Positions 7,792 to 15,134 of a stretch of 19,227 bases of DNA are shown here, piece by piece. This DNA is from Bacteroidia bacterium (GTDB lineage Bacteria > Bacteroidota > Bacteroidia > Bacteroidales > Azobacteroidaceae): the NCBI GenBank assembly GCA_025996815.1, contig BNTT01000045.1, positions 1-19,227 on the forward strand, given 5' to 3'. Within the stretch, counting starts at the first letter, position 1. Each line of letters begins with the position of its first letter. Position numbers and translations under genes: made by a program. The notes beneath the pieces were generated by a model, which was not told the DNA's origin, searched no databases, and saw nothing but the letters and a program-made list of their open reading frames with translations.

Positions 7792-10398
7792 ATGAAAAAG
7801 ATATTGATTGGATTATTAGCGTTTGGTTTCTTTTCGTGCCAGACCCATGTGATAGATAACTCTCCGCAGGAGCCGACGAATCCGCCGCCCGGCAGTGGTT
7901 GGAGTTTGTCGCCCTCTATGATAAAGGCGATGCTTGATTCCGGTGGCATGGTCATCAACTGGAGCGGCGGAGGCAATACCCTCACAACCCGCGCAGGAGG
8001 ACAACAGGCAGAGAGCCTCGACCTGGTGGAACAGATTCAAGCCATGCAGCAACTTCTTCTACCTGCGGTTCCCGAAACGCGGGCAGGACTTGGCGCGGGT
8101 GCGCCCGACCCAAACATGCCCCTTAATAAGGATGCTGTTATAGCCGAAGTGACCGCAAGATGGAAAGACTTCAGCGCTCAGGTGGAGCCGCGCCTGTATG
8201 TGAAAGATAAGGGAACACATGCACCCGACCTGCCAAAAGACTGGGACCACGACGGTGAAAAGTATGTTTACGATAAGTTTCGGCTGGATAAGGACGATAA
8301 AGGCGACTCAATACTGATGGTTGAAAATAATGTGTGGGGTTGGAAATATACCCATCCCAACGGCACCTGGAAAATGAAAGCGGACCATGCAAACAGTAAA
8401 AATCCTGCCGAGGGCGATGTTGTGTTGGCTATCGACCGCTATTGGCCCATGAAAGATGGCGACCCTGATGCGGTGTGGCCGCATAGCACCGCCGTAACGG
8501 ATATTGAAAAATTATATCAAGACCGACAAAAATGGTTGGGAGAGGGTGCCACGCGCGAGAAAGGCTATAAAATATTGTATCAGGAAGTGGACAAATTAAG
8601 GTTTGCCTACTCCACATTTGTTTCATTGTATGATTATCCACTAAACTCCCCCGCGGGGCAGTTGCTTAAAGAGATAGAATCGTTTGTGAAAGACAATTTT
8701 GGTGTCAATGATATCAATACGGGGGTTTACGACAACAAGCCGTTAGAAGTAGTCTATGCTCCCCCCGGTGAATCCCCTATGTCGAAAAACGACAGCGCAA
8801 TCTATATCAACACTTATGGCAAACTCATTTATGATGGGCCGCAGGCTGTAATGCTTGAGCGCAATATACTCGCTGCCCAACAGGTGAAAGCCCCTCTCGG
8901 TGGTGATTTGCTCGACAGAAACGCCCCATATACCAGTTCCGTTTCGCCGCGCGGCAAATTGTTTGATTTCTATTTCGGCAATGTGACGGCGGCACCCGAA
9001 TTTGACCACAGCAACCCCGAAGGCTCATTCCCCGGCAACGACGATGTGCAACGGACGTTTTCTATATACTACATAGACGACTTCGGTGGCTCCACCCCGA
9101 TAGGCACTTGCAGTGGCACCGGCGGTTGCGTAATAGATGAGAATATCAAAACGAAAGAAATAAAAAAGTATAGAGTGGAAGAAACCACACCGAGTGATGC
9201 AGGTCAAATAGATGATTGGATGGAATGGCGGTGGGAACTGCGTCCGGGCAATTCCACCTGCCTCATCCTTGATGACGCAAACACAATGGGGCCTGACTGC
9301 GAAGTAAGAGGAAGAGATGAAGGCGTCGTGGAACTTGTTGCTACGGGGATGGGTACGCATGGAGTGGTCTATGAAATTCCAATAAAAATGCACGTCGAAG
9401 TGCCTTCTAAATTCTATGTCAGCAATCGTTACTATGATGCCTACGAAAACGGCTACGATGTCAACAACGCTTGCCGTTCGGTGGGAGATGCTTTGGTGGT
9501 AATAGAAGACTTAAAAAGTTTTATGACGAGATGGCCCACCGGCAAAAGTGCCACTATCATCATAGAGGATGTAATAAGAGACAACACCACCGATGTGCTG
9601 GTGGATATATCCAAAGAAGATGCTTATCCGCCCATCATCCTGCGGTCTTATCTGGCTGCTACCGACAATTGGCTCGGCGCGGAACAGGGAGTGCTCTGGC
9701 AGAGGGAGAGAGCCGGTGCCGGCACGGTGGTCTTGCTGGTCGGCGGCGGCAATACGGTTACTTTGGGCGACGGACTCCTCTTGATGGGTGGCGTTGATAC
9801 GATTAGCAGAGGCTCCACGGGTGCCAGTCGCTCCGGCGGGGTGGTTGTAACAGGACTAAGAAGCTCGCTCATCATCGACGGCGCAGAGATTTCCGGCAAT
9901 ATCGGTTACAAAGGTGGTGGCGTGTTTGTGGGCGCAGGAGCAACTTGCACGATGAAAAAAGGAACTATCACCGGAAATTCCGGATTTATGGGAGGCGGAG
10001 TGTATGTGGACAGAAATGCTACGTTCAACCTTGGTACTTTAGAATCCAGCAAGACCGACGCAGGGCGGTCTGTTGGAATAATCAAATACAATGTCGCCAT
10101 ATCGGGCGATGTTACCGGTAAAGCTCGAGGCGGTGGCGTGTATACAGATGGTGTTTTCAATATGTACGATGGAGGTATTGTAAATAATACTACCGACTCG
10201 CCCGGACAAGGCGGCGGTGTGTTTATATCTACATTCGCTACATTCACCAAGGGCGAATATGGTTGGTTTCCAAATTACCAAACAGATGGTGGTGTCCAAC
10301 AAAATACTGCCGATGAAGGTGATACTTTTTATGATGCAAGGAAATCGCCGCCGGCAACAGAGGCTAATTTTGGTGTCGGTGACCGGTATGGACTTTAA
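7792..10398 (+). CDS. Cluster gene B: large lipoprotein, shared domain + Ig-like segment + right-handed beta-helix
   Basis: An 868-residue lipoprotein with a short signal peptide and lipobox FFSC (Cys15). Residues about 50-400 are a diverged copy of gene A: VINW (54-57), ETRA (95-98), W-x2-F-x3-VEPRLYVKD (124-139), GTWK (191-194), LAIDRYW (212-218), ILYQE (261-265), then PRGKLFDFYFGNVTAAPEF (386-404). Residues about 420-538 look Ig-like and contain Cys440, 446, 490 and 503. Residues about 540-600 carry a beta-helix entry motif (FYVSNRYYD, then SVGDAL), followed to about 815 by rungs of GGGVFV/GGGVYV with GxITGN turns, typical of right-handed parallel beta-helix (pectin-lyase-like) proteins. 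No lyase active site is recognised, so a binding or adhesin role is more likely than an enzyme. It follows gene A by 12 bases and precedes gene C by 59. Confidence 0.78.
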   Translation: MKKILIGLLAFGFFSCQTHVIDNSPQEPTNPPPGSGWSLSPSMIKAMLDSGGMVINWSGGGNTLTTRAGGQQAESLDLVEQIQAMQQLLLPAVPETRAGLGAGAPDPNMPLNKDAVIAEVTARWKDFSAQVEPRLYVKDKGTHAPDLPKDWDHDGEKYVYDKFRLDKDDKGDSILMVENNVWGWKYTHPNGTWKMKADHANSKNPAEGDVVLAIDRYWPMKDGDPDAVWPHSTAVTDIEKLYQDRQKWLGEGATREKGYKILYQEVDKLRFAYSTFVSLYDYPLNSPAGQLLKEIESFVKDNFGVNDINTGVYDNKPLEVVYAPPGESPMSKNDSAIYINTYGKLIYDGPQAVMLERNILAAQQVKAPLGGDLLDRNAPYTSSVSPRGKLFDFYFGNVTAAPEFDHSNPEGSFPGNDDVQRTFSIYYIDDFGGSTPIGTCSGTGGCVIDENIKTKEIKKYRVEETTPSDAGQIDDWMEWRWELRPGNSTCLILDDANTMGPDCEVRGRDEGVVELVATGMGTHGVVYEIPIKMHVEVPSKFYVSNRYYDAYENGYDVNNACRSVGDALVVIEDLKSFMTRWPTGKSATIIIEDVIRDNTTDVLVDISKEDAYPPIILRSYLAATDNWLGAEQGVLWQRERAGAGTVVLLVGGGNTVTLGDGLLLMGGVDTISRGSTGASRSGGVVVTGLRSSLIIDGAEISGNIGYKGGGVFVGAGATCTMKKGTITGNSGFMGGGVYVDRNATFNLGTLESSKTDAGRSVGIIKYNVAISGDVTGKARGGGVYTDGVFNMYDGGIVNNTTDSPGQGGGVFISTFATFTKGEYGWFPNYQTDGGVQQNTADEGDTFYDARKSPPATEANFGVGDRYGL

Positions 10399-10457
10399 GT
10401 GACGAATTTACAAATATATACGACGAAAAAGTGTTGTAATACTTTAAAAAGGTTTGG

Positions 10458-11636
10458 ATGAAACATATTCAGATGAAGACGTTTAGAACAGTCGCACTAT
10501 TGTTGTCAATGACTCTATTTTCAAAAGGATACAGTCAGGACGAAGCCGCGCTTGTACCGTTTCAACCCGGTGGCGTACAGATTTTCTTCTACGAGACCAT
10601 GAAGACGGATTTGAAACGGGCTTATTTGGATAATGCAGAGGCTATGGATGCTTTCACAACGTTATTTAATACACCGGGGTTTTACGACCAACTTGGTGGG
10701 ATAGAAGTCACGTCGGCATCTTCGCCCAGTGGTCGTAGGGCAACCAACGAGCGTTTGTCGGAAGGACGTGCACAGGCATTGGTGGATTATCTTCTGCAAA
10801 CCTATCCGCAAGTCAATCCTGCTCTCATCTCGAAAGATGCAAAGGTGGTGGATATAGACGAGTTCAAGAGCGTGGTTGAAACCGAACTTGAGTTCCCCGG
10901 TCGCGCATCCGTGCAGGCTCTTCTGAACAATAATTTAGATGAAAACACTTTGCTGACGCGACTGGCAGGCTTGCCGCCCAATGTGGTGGAATACTTGCGG
11001 CTCAATCTCTATCCAAAAGTGCAGTATGCACGGGTGCGTATCTTGAAAAAGCCGGACCCACCTGCGCCTCCTCCCCCCCCTGATAATGACCTGAGAGGGC
11101 TTTATCTGCGCACAAACACCCTCGAACTGCTGGCTCTCACTCCCAGCCTTGGAGTGGAATATCGCCCGACAGACAATCTCGGGATATTGCTCAACGGCGC
11201 GTGGGCAGGCTGGGATTTTGGGAAAAACAAAGTCAATGAAGAAACAGGGCTGTCGGTTTGGGATTCAAATGCCTGGAAGTGGTGGCATCTGTCGCCGCAA
11301 GTGCGCTACTATTTGGGAAGCACTTATCAACTGTATGTGGGAGGTGAATTTACCATCGGCGAGTTTAACTTCAAGAAAACACAGGGCAAGTTTCTGGGTG
11401 GAGGAGTTGTTGCAGGCTATCAGTTTAAACTTGCCGACAAGTTGTTTTTGGATTGCGGCTTGGGGCTGGGCGCGCTGAGCTTCAACACCATCGAAGAGTA
11501 TCTTACCGATGGATATGTTGATGAAAATGGACAGCCGTCCTCCAGCGGCACCCATCTCCGTGTTGAAAGGAAAAAAGACCGCTTGTGGTTTGGACCGACA
11601 AACGCATTTGTAACACTATCATATAAACTCTTTTAA
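10458..11636 (+). CDS. Cluster gene C: outer-membrane protein, OmpA-like region plus DUF3575-like barrel
   Basis: A 392-residue exported protein. The signal peptide ends near GYSQ (residues 24-27); Met6 (10473) is an equally possible start. Residues about 40-195 include an OmpA-C-like peptidoglycan-binding pattern (ASSPSGRRATNERLSEGRAQ at 87-106, then YL). A linker of six prolines (about 199-208) follows. Residues 211-392 look like a beta-barrel starting LRTNTLELLALTPSLGVEY, as in DUF3575 proteins, and the chain ends in aromatic SYKLF, as barrels do. DUF3575 proteins are often encoded in Bacteroidota fimbrial loci, where they are thought to act as outer-membrane components; here they would anchor or present the three lipoproteins (inference). 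The stop overlaps the gene D start by one base, which implies tight coupling. Confidence 0.78.
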   Translation: MKHIQMKTFRTVALLLSMTLFSKGYSQDEAALVPFQPGGVQIFFYETMKTDLKRAYLDNAEAMDAFTTLFNTPGFYDQLGGIEVTSASSPSGRRATNERLSEGRAQALVDYLLQTYPQVNPALISKDAKVVDIDEFKSVVETELEFPGRASVQALLNNNLDENTLLTRLAGLPPNVVEYLRLNLYPKVQYARVRILKKPDPPAPPPPPDNDLRGLYLRTNTLELLALTPSLGVEYRPTDNLGILLNGAWAGWDFGKNKVNEETGLSVWDSNAWKWWHLSPQVRYYLGSTYQLYVGGEFTIGEFNFKKTQGKFLGGGVVAGYQFKLADKLFLDCGLGLGALSFNTIEEYLTDGYVDENGQPSSSGTHLRVERKKDRLWFGPTNAFVTLSYKLF

Positions 11637-12751
11637 TGATGAAATTGAAACTCGACCGAATGCTTACGGTGGCAACATATCTTTTGTTGCTATTCGTTGC
11701 CGTGATGTCTTGTTCGCGCTACAATTTGGGTGAGGAAGAGGAGCCGGAGCCGCCCGAACCGGAGTATGATAAGTTGATATGGTATGTTGCTTCATACGGG
11801 GATGACCTCAACGAGGGTCGCGATGTGGGAGACGCCCTTGCGACGGTGCAAGAGACTCTCAGCCGCATATTAATTTTTGCTGACGAAGAACCTCTTGGCT
11901 GGCCCGAACACACAGAGGCAGAGATAGTCATTTTAGACGATGTAAGTTTGAGTGGCGAGCCGGCGGCGGCGACGATAGCCGGCGGTCTGCCCTATCCGAG
12001 AATCCGGTTGCGCGGACCAAGCATGGAGGTCGAGGAGATGTTCGGTCCCGGAACGCTTCGTCCGGACGACAGCGAGCATTATGTTTTGTATGTCGAAAAT
12101 AACACAGAGGAAGTGCTCTTGGGAGACAATCTTATCATTACGGAGGGGAAAGGTGGCGTGTATGTGGCAGAAGCCAAACTTACTATAGAATCCGGTGCAA
12201 CTATTACAGGCAATTTCGCCGCCGACGGCAGCGGCGTGTATGTGGGAATTAATGGTGTAGTAACAATGAAAGACGGTGGTGTTATATCAAACAATGTGGC
12301 ATCCTCGTTGGGAGGCGGAGTATATGTGGCTTCGCAGGGGACATTTAAAATGGATGGGGGAACTATCAGAGAGAATATGGCGCTTTTCGGCGGTGGCGTG
12401 GCGGTGGGTGCCGGCGGCACGATGGACTCCCATTTCATAATGAAAGGTGATGCCTCTATAACCGGCAACGAAGCCGATCTCGCCGGTGGTGGTGTGTATG
12501 TGGGTGCAGGCAAAAATGTTAAATTCGAGAAGGTGGACGGCGGAAATATCGGCGAAAATATCGCAGAAACAAATCATGGTATAGCAGTAGCATTGGGCAG
12601 CACTGATGTCAATTCCCCAAACCAAATTGCAAGGTTCAGAGACGAACCATCTCGAACAATCAATAAGTTGTATGCCGAATATGTTTTCACCGGCGAGCCC
12701 GCTACAACCTTATGGTTCTTCAATGGTACCGACGTTAATTGGAACAACTAA
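11636..12751 (+). CDS. Cluster gene D: lipoprotein consisting of a right-handed beta-helix
   Basis: A 371-residue lipoprotein with lipobox VMSC (Cys26) and an acidic, Pro-rich segment right after it (EEEEPEPPEPE, 33-43), fitting a surface-exposed tether. Residues 48-66 (IWYVASYGDDLNEG, then DVGDAL) are the beta-helix entry motif also seen in gene B at 541-567. From about 170 to 315 there are about five rungs with GGGVYV/GSGVYV strands alternating with GxITGN/GTIREN turns. It thus resembles the C-terminal third of gene B without the shared A-type domain. It overlaps gene C by one base and ends the operon; 24 bases separate it from the convergent nadC. Two start codons lie in tandem (11636 and 11639). 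Specific function unknown. Confidence 0.78.
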   Translation: MMKLKLDRMLTVATYLLLLFVAVMSCSRYNLGEEEEPEPPEPEYDKLIWYVASYGDDLNEGRDVGDALATVQETLSRILIFADEEPLGWPEHTEAEIVILDDVSLSGEPAAATIAGGLPYPRIRLRGPSMEVEEMFGPGTLRPDDSEHYVLYVENNTEEVLLGDNLIITEGKGGVYVAEAKLTIESGATITGNFAADGSGVYVGINGVVTMKDGGVISNNVASSLGGGVYVASQGTFKMDGGTIRENMALFGGGVAVGAGGTMDSHFIMKGDASITGNEADLAGGGVYVGAGKNVKFEKVDGGNIGENIAETNHGIAVALGSTDVNSPNQIARFRDEPSRTINKLYAEYVFTGEPATTLWFFNGTDVNWNN

Positions 12752-12775
12752 TTGGAGGTAGCCCCCCCCTTATTT

Positions 12776-13627
12776 TCACTTGCTCAACTTGCTTTTCAGG
12801 CTCATGTCGAGGCTTTTGACGGAGTGTGTGAGCGCACCCACCGAGATGAAATCAACGCCCGTTTCGGCGTAATCGCGCAGTGTGTCGTAGGTGATGCCGC
12901 CTGACGATTCCAGTTCGTAGCGATGCGCCACGATGTCCACGGCTTTGCGGGTGTCTGCCACAGTGAAATTGTCGAGCATGATGCGGTCGATGCCCCCCAC
13001 GCGCAGCACCTCGCTTAATTCCTCGAACGAGCGCACCTCAATCTCTATCGGCAGCGACTTGCCCTTGTCCCTGCAATAGTGCGTGGCGCGCGCAATAGCA
13101 TTTTCGATGCCGCCGGCAAAGTCCACGTGGTTGTCTTTCAGCAAAATCATATCGAACAGTCCGATGCGGTGGTTGGTGCCGCCGCCGATTTTCACGGCTT
13201 CCTTTTCGAGCATTCGCAAGCCCGGAGTGGTCTTGCGGGTGTCGAGCACGCGCGTGGTGGTGCCTTCCAATTGCCGCACATACTTGCGCGTGGTGGTGGC
13301 AATGCCGCTCATCCGCTGCATCACGTTGAGCACCAGCCGTTCGGTCTGCAGCAGCGATTGCACCCGCCCCTCAACGGTGAAGGCTACATCGCCAATGCTC
13401 ACCTCCGCGCCGTCGGCAATAAGCACCGTCATCTTCAAATCGGGGTCGAAGCGGTGAAAAATCCGCTCGGCAACATCCACCCCCGCCAGCACACCGGCTT
13501 CCTTAATCAGCAACTGCACCGTCCCCACGGCATCCGCCGGAATAGACGACAGCGTAGTGTGGTCGCCATCGCCCACATCCTCCCTGAAAGCCAGCCGAAT
13601 AAGTTCATCAATCAATTCCTCTTTCAT
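12776..13627 (-). CDS. nadC: Nicotinate-nucleotide pyrophosphorylase (carboxylating)
   Basis: It converts quinolinate and PRPP to nicotinate mononucleotide, CO2 and PPi in de novo NAD synthesis. With the start chosen here the protein has 283 residues, the usual length. Motifs: EDVGDGDHTT (16-25), TERLVLNVMQRMSGIAT (95-111), TRKTTPG (130-136), KIGGGTNHR (146-154), LKDNH (163-167), IEIEV (194-198), MLDN (217-220) and SSGGI (241-245), the phosphate site. An upstream in-frame ATG at 13672 is rejected because it lies upstream of the -7 box and would add 15 unrelated residues. The leader is only a few bases. NadA and NadB genes are not in the window. Confidence 0.95.
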   Translation of the reverse strand: MKEELIDELIRLAFREDVGDGDHTTLSSIPADAVGTVQLLIKEAGVLAGVDVAERIFHRFDPDLKMTVLIADGAEVSIGDVAFTVEGRVQSLLQTERLVLNVMQRMSGIATTTRKYVRQLEGTTTRVLDTRKTTPGLRMLEKEAVKIGGGTNHRIGLFDMILLKDNHVDFAGGIENAIARATHYCRDKGKSLPIEIEVRSFEELSEVLRVGGIDRIMLDNFTVADTRKAVDIVAHRYELESSGGITYDTLRDYAETGVDFISVGALTHSVKSLDMSLKSKLSK

Positions 13628-13639
13628 CTTTTTTTTGTG

Positions 13640-13672
13640 CAAAGGTACAAATAATTTGATGATTATTCGCAA
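13640..13672 (-). promoter_or_regulatory. nadC promoter; its -33 side lies in a repeat arm
   Basis: On the minus strand TACCTTTG at 13647-13640 is an exact -7 element, 12 bases before the nadC ATG. A TTG at 13672-13670 stands 22 bases upstream of it, slightly long for a -33. That TTG falls inside the left inverted-repeat arm of the element at 13659-13933. Confidence 0.55.
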
Positions 13673-13767
13673 TTATACCACTTGGCTTTCGCTCCTTGTC
13701 CCGCAGGGACGGCACTTTATTAACCGTAGGCTTCAGCCTACGGTCAGGCACCACCCCCTCTCCCATA

Positions 13768-13786
13768 GTCCCGCAGGGACGGCACT
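13768..13786. repeat. Extra direct copy of the GTCCCGCAGGGACGGCACT unit
   Basis: These 19 bases are an exact direct repeat of 13698-13716. It sits in the loop of the nested inverted repeat. Confidence 0.85.
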
Positions 13787-13794
13787 ATCAAGTG

Positions 13795-13811
13795 TCACCC
13801 CTGCGGGGTGA
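13795..13811. repeat. GC-rich hairpin in the loop of the repeat element
   Basis: TCACCCC (13795-13801) pairs perfectly with GGGGTGA (13805-13811) around a TGC loop. No U-tract follows, so it is not called a terminator. Confidence 0.6.
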
Positions 13812-13969
13812 AGGTTGTGTGTGGCGGGCTGTCCGTAGGCTGAAGCCTACGGTTAATAAAGTGCTGTCCTTGCAGGACAAAACCACAAATTACTTGTATG
13901 ATGCTATTTAGTGGTATGATTGCGGATAATCATAAAAAAAATATTCAGAATATTTGCCTGTTCAAAATA

Positions 13970-13983
13970 CCCGCAGGGACAGC
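13970..13983. repeat. Partial repeat unit outside the element
   Basis: CCCGCAGGGACAGC repeats the core of the palindromic unit of 13698-13716 with one change. It lies 36 bases beyond the right terminal repeat and 13 bases from the end of the minus-strand gene, pointing to more than one insertion or to the decay of a larger repeat cluster. Confidence 0.6.
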
Positions 13984-13996
13984 TCTCGATTAGATG

Positions 13997-15133
13997 TTAT
14001 TCCTGCCGGATGCGAATCTGAATGGCATTGTGGATGGGTTGCTCGCTCACGAAAATCAGGTAGCCGCCGCCGCCGGCTCCGGATACTTTCCAACCCAACG
14101 CCTGCGCCTTGTGTTTGTCCAACACCTCTTGAATGTCGGGCGATGTCATGCGCGGATACATCGCGATTTGCGCCTCATAGCTGCGCGTAACTGCTTCGCC
14201 AAAGCGGTTCACATCTTTGGCGAGGATGGCTTCCCAGCAGTTGGACGCGGCTTCGCTCAGGCGTTTCGCGTTGGTTGCCGTGATGTTGGTGTCGGCAAGC
14301 ACGTCGTATTCCGACGGGCGCGGGTAGAGGGGCACCAGCCACAGGCGTTGCTCGAGCCACTCCAGAATGCTTTTGTCGAGCACGCTGTCTATTTTCGATG
14401 GCCAGAAATCGCCGCTGTAATTCAGCCGATTGAGTCCGGGCATCACGATGCCCAGCGAATCCTGCGAGCCGCTGACGTAATTGACCGACGTGCCCGGCGG
14501 ATTTTCAAAGCAGAAGAGCATTTTTGCCAACTTTTCTCTGTCGCCCACGGGAATGTCCACTGTCCAGAGTTCAATCGCCTTTTTGCGCGAACTGGTGGAC
14601 ATCCCGCTGCGGTCGTTGAAGTCGTAATCCGGCTCAATAGAGATGGTTAGCACCGGACCGGGGTGCAGGCGGCTCACATGCGGCTGGTCGAGCCAGCCAC
14701 CCGCCAGGTCGATGCGGTAGGGGATGCGGCACTCCGAGCGCAGTGCCGTGGTGGAGCGCGTCGGCAAATTGCCGTGCGGCACGCGCCGACTGATGACGTA
14801 CTTGATGCCCTGCTCCTTGCAAAACTGCTCTTTCAGGGTGCTGTGCCCATCACTATTGACAAAGAAGATGTCCGGTTTCAGGGCGACGACCTCATCGCGG
14901 AAGTCCAGCAGCCCGTTGCCGCGATTTATCCACGCATCCTTCACCGCCTTCAGCGACTTCACCATATAGAGCCGCTCCTGCTCGTTGTTGAACGGCACGC
15001 GCGCCTTCAGTTCGTGCAAAGTCTTGTCGGAGCCAATCCCGACATACAAATCGCCCTGCTGCGCCGCCTCCTCAAAAAAGGCGACGTGCCCGCTGTGCAG
15101 CATATCATAACATCCACTTACAAATACTTTCAT
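13997..15133 (-). CDS. Fused nucleotidyltransferase / GHMP-kinase-like protein
   Basis: A 378-residue cytoplasmic fusion. Residues 1-125 are a cytidylyltransferase-type nucleotidyltransferase: SGCYDMLHSGH (6-16) with the HxGH motif at 13-16, VGIGSD (31-36), and an end near TRSTT (126-129) resembling the ISSTxIR element. Residues 133-378 resemble a GHMP sugar kinase such as the heptose-7-phosphate kinase HddA: PYRIDLAGGWLD (138-149), a possible ATP loop GMSTSS (177-182), GSQDSLG (222-228) with GLN (233-235), and SGAGGGGY (351-358). Only about 30 residues lie between the first two GHMP motifs, much less than I expect for HddA, and the second lacks the usual PxxxGLGSSS form, so kinase activity is doubtful. 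A role in making an activated sugar or heptose is plausible. It starts one base after the transporter stop, as the last gene of the uronate operon. Confidence 0.72.
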   Translation of the reverse strand: MKVFVSGCYDMLHSGHVAFFEEAAQQGDLYVGIGSDKTLHELKARVPFNNEQERLYMVKSLKAVKDAWINRGNGLLDFRDEVVALKPDIFFVNSDGHSTLKEQFCKEQGIKYVISRRVPHGNLPTRSTTALRSECRIPYRIDLAGGWLDQPHVSRLHPGPVLTISIEPDYDFNDRSGMSTSSRKKAIELWTVDIPVGDREKLAKMLFCFENPPGTSVNYVSGSQDSLGIVMPGLNRLNYSGDFWPSKIDSVLDKSILEWLEQRLWLVPLYPRPSEYDVLADTNITATNAKRLSEAASNCWEAILAKDVNRFGEAVTRSYEAQIAMYPRMTSPDIQEVLDKHKAQALGWKVSGAGGGGYLIFVSEQPIHNAIQIRIRQE

Positions 15134-15134
15134 A

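Larger units (their letters stand above)
13696..13880. repeat. Nested 48-bp inverted repeat with palindromic subunits
   Basis: Left arm 13696-13743 and right arm 13833-13880 are inverted copies identical at 45 of 48 positions. Each arm carries two palindromes: GTCCCGCAGGGAC (or its variant) and CCGTAGGCTTCAGCCTACGG, joined by GGCACTTTATTAA. Such palindromes look like the dispersed REP-type repeats of Bacteroidota genomes. Confidence 0.85.
13659..13933. mobile_element. MITE-like non-coding element with 24-bp terminal inverted repeats
   Basis: The stretch between nadC and the next gene (13628-13996) has no gene. It is bounded by inverted repeats 13659-13682 and 13910-13933, identical at 22 of 24 positions (ATGATTATYCGCAATYATAC followed by CACT). 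Inside lies a second, nested inverted repeat of 48 bp. It encodes no transposase. No clear target-site duplication was seen at the ends. It may be a MITE or a REP-like palindromic unit mobilised in trans; this is inferred from structure only. Confidence 0.55.

Noticed and set aside
7792..10398. Gene B as a secreted pectate lyase tied to the uronate operon
   Set aside because: The beta-helix fold is shared with lyases, but I see no catalytic Asp/Lys/Arg signature, the gene is on the opposite strand and separated by nadC, and its partner genes are envelope proteins.
12762..12769. Run of eight C between gene D and nadC
   Set aside because: It lies in the 24-base gap between two convergent stop codons, outside both genes; no function can be supported, and both proteins end normally.
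13079..13654. A 191-codon frame opposite nadC
   Set aside because: Antisense to nadC and rich in His/Gln/Pro, with no family resemblance.
13696..13880. CRISPR-like repeats
   Set aside because: Units are inverted, not regularly spaced direct repeats, there are too few, and no cas gene is present.
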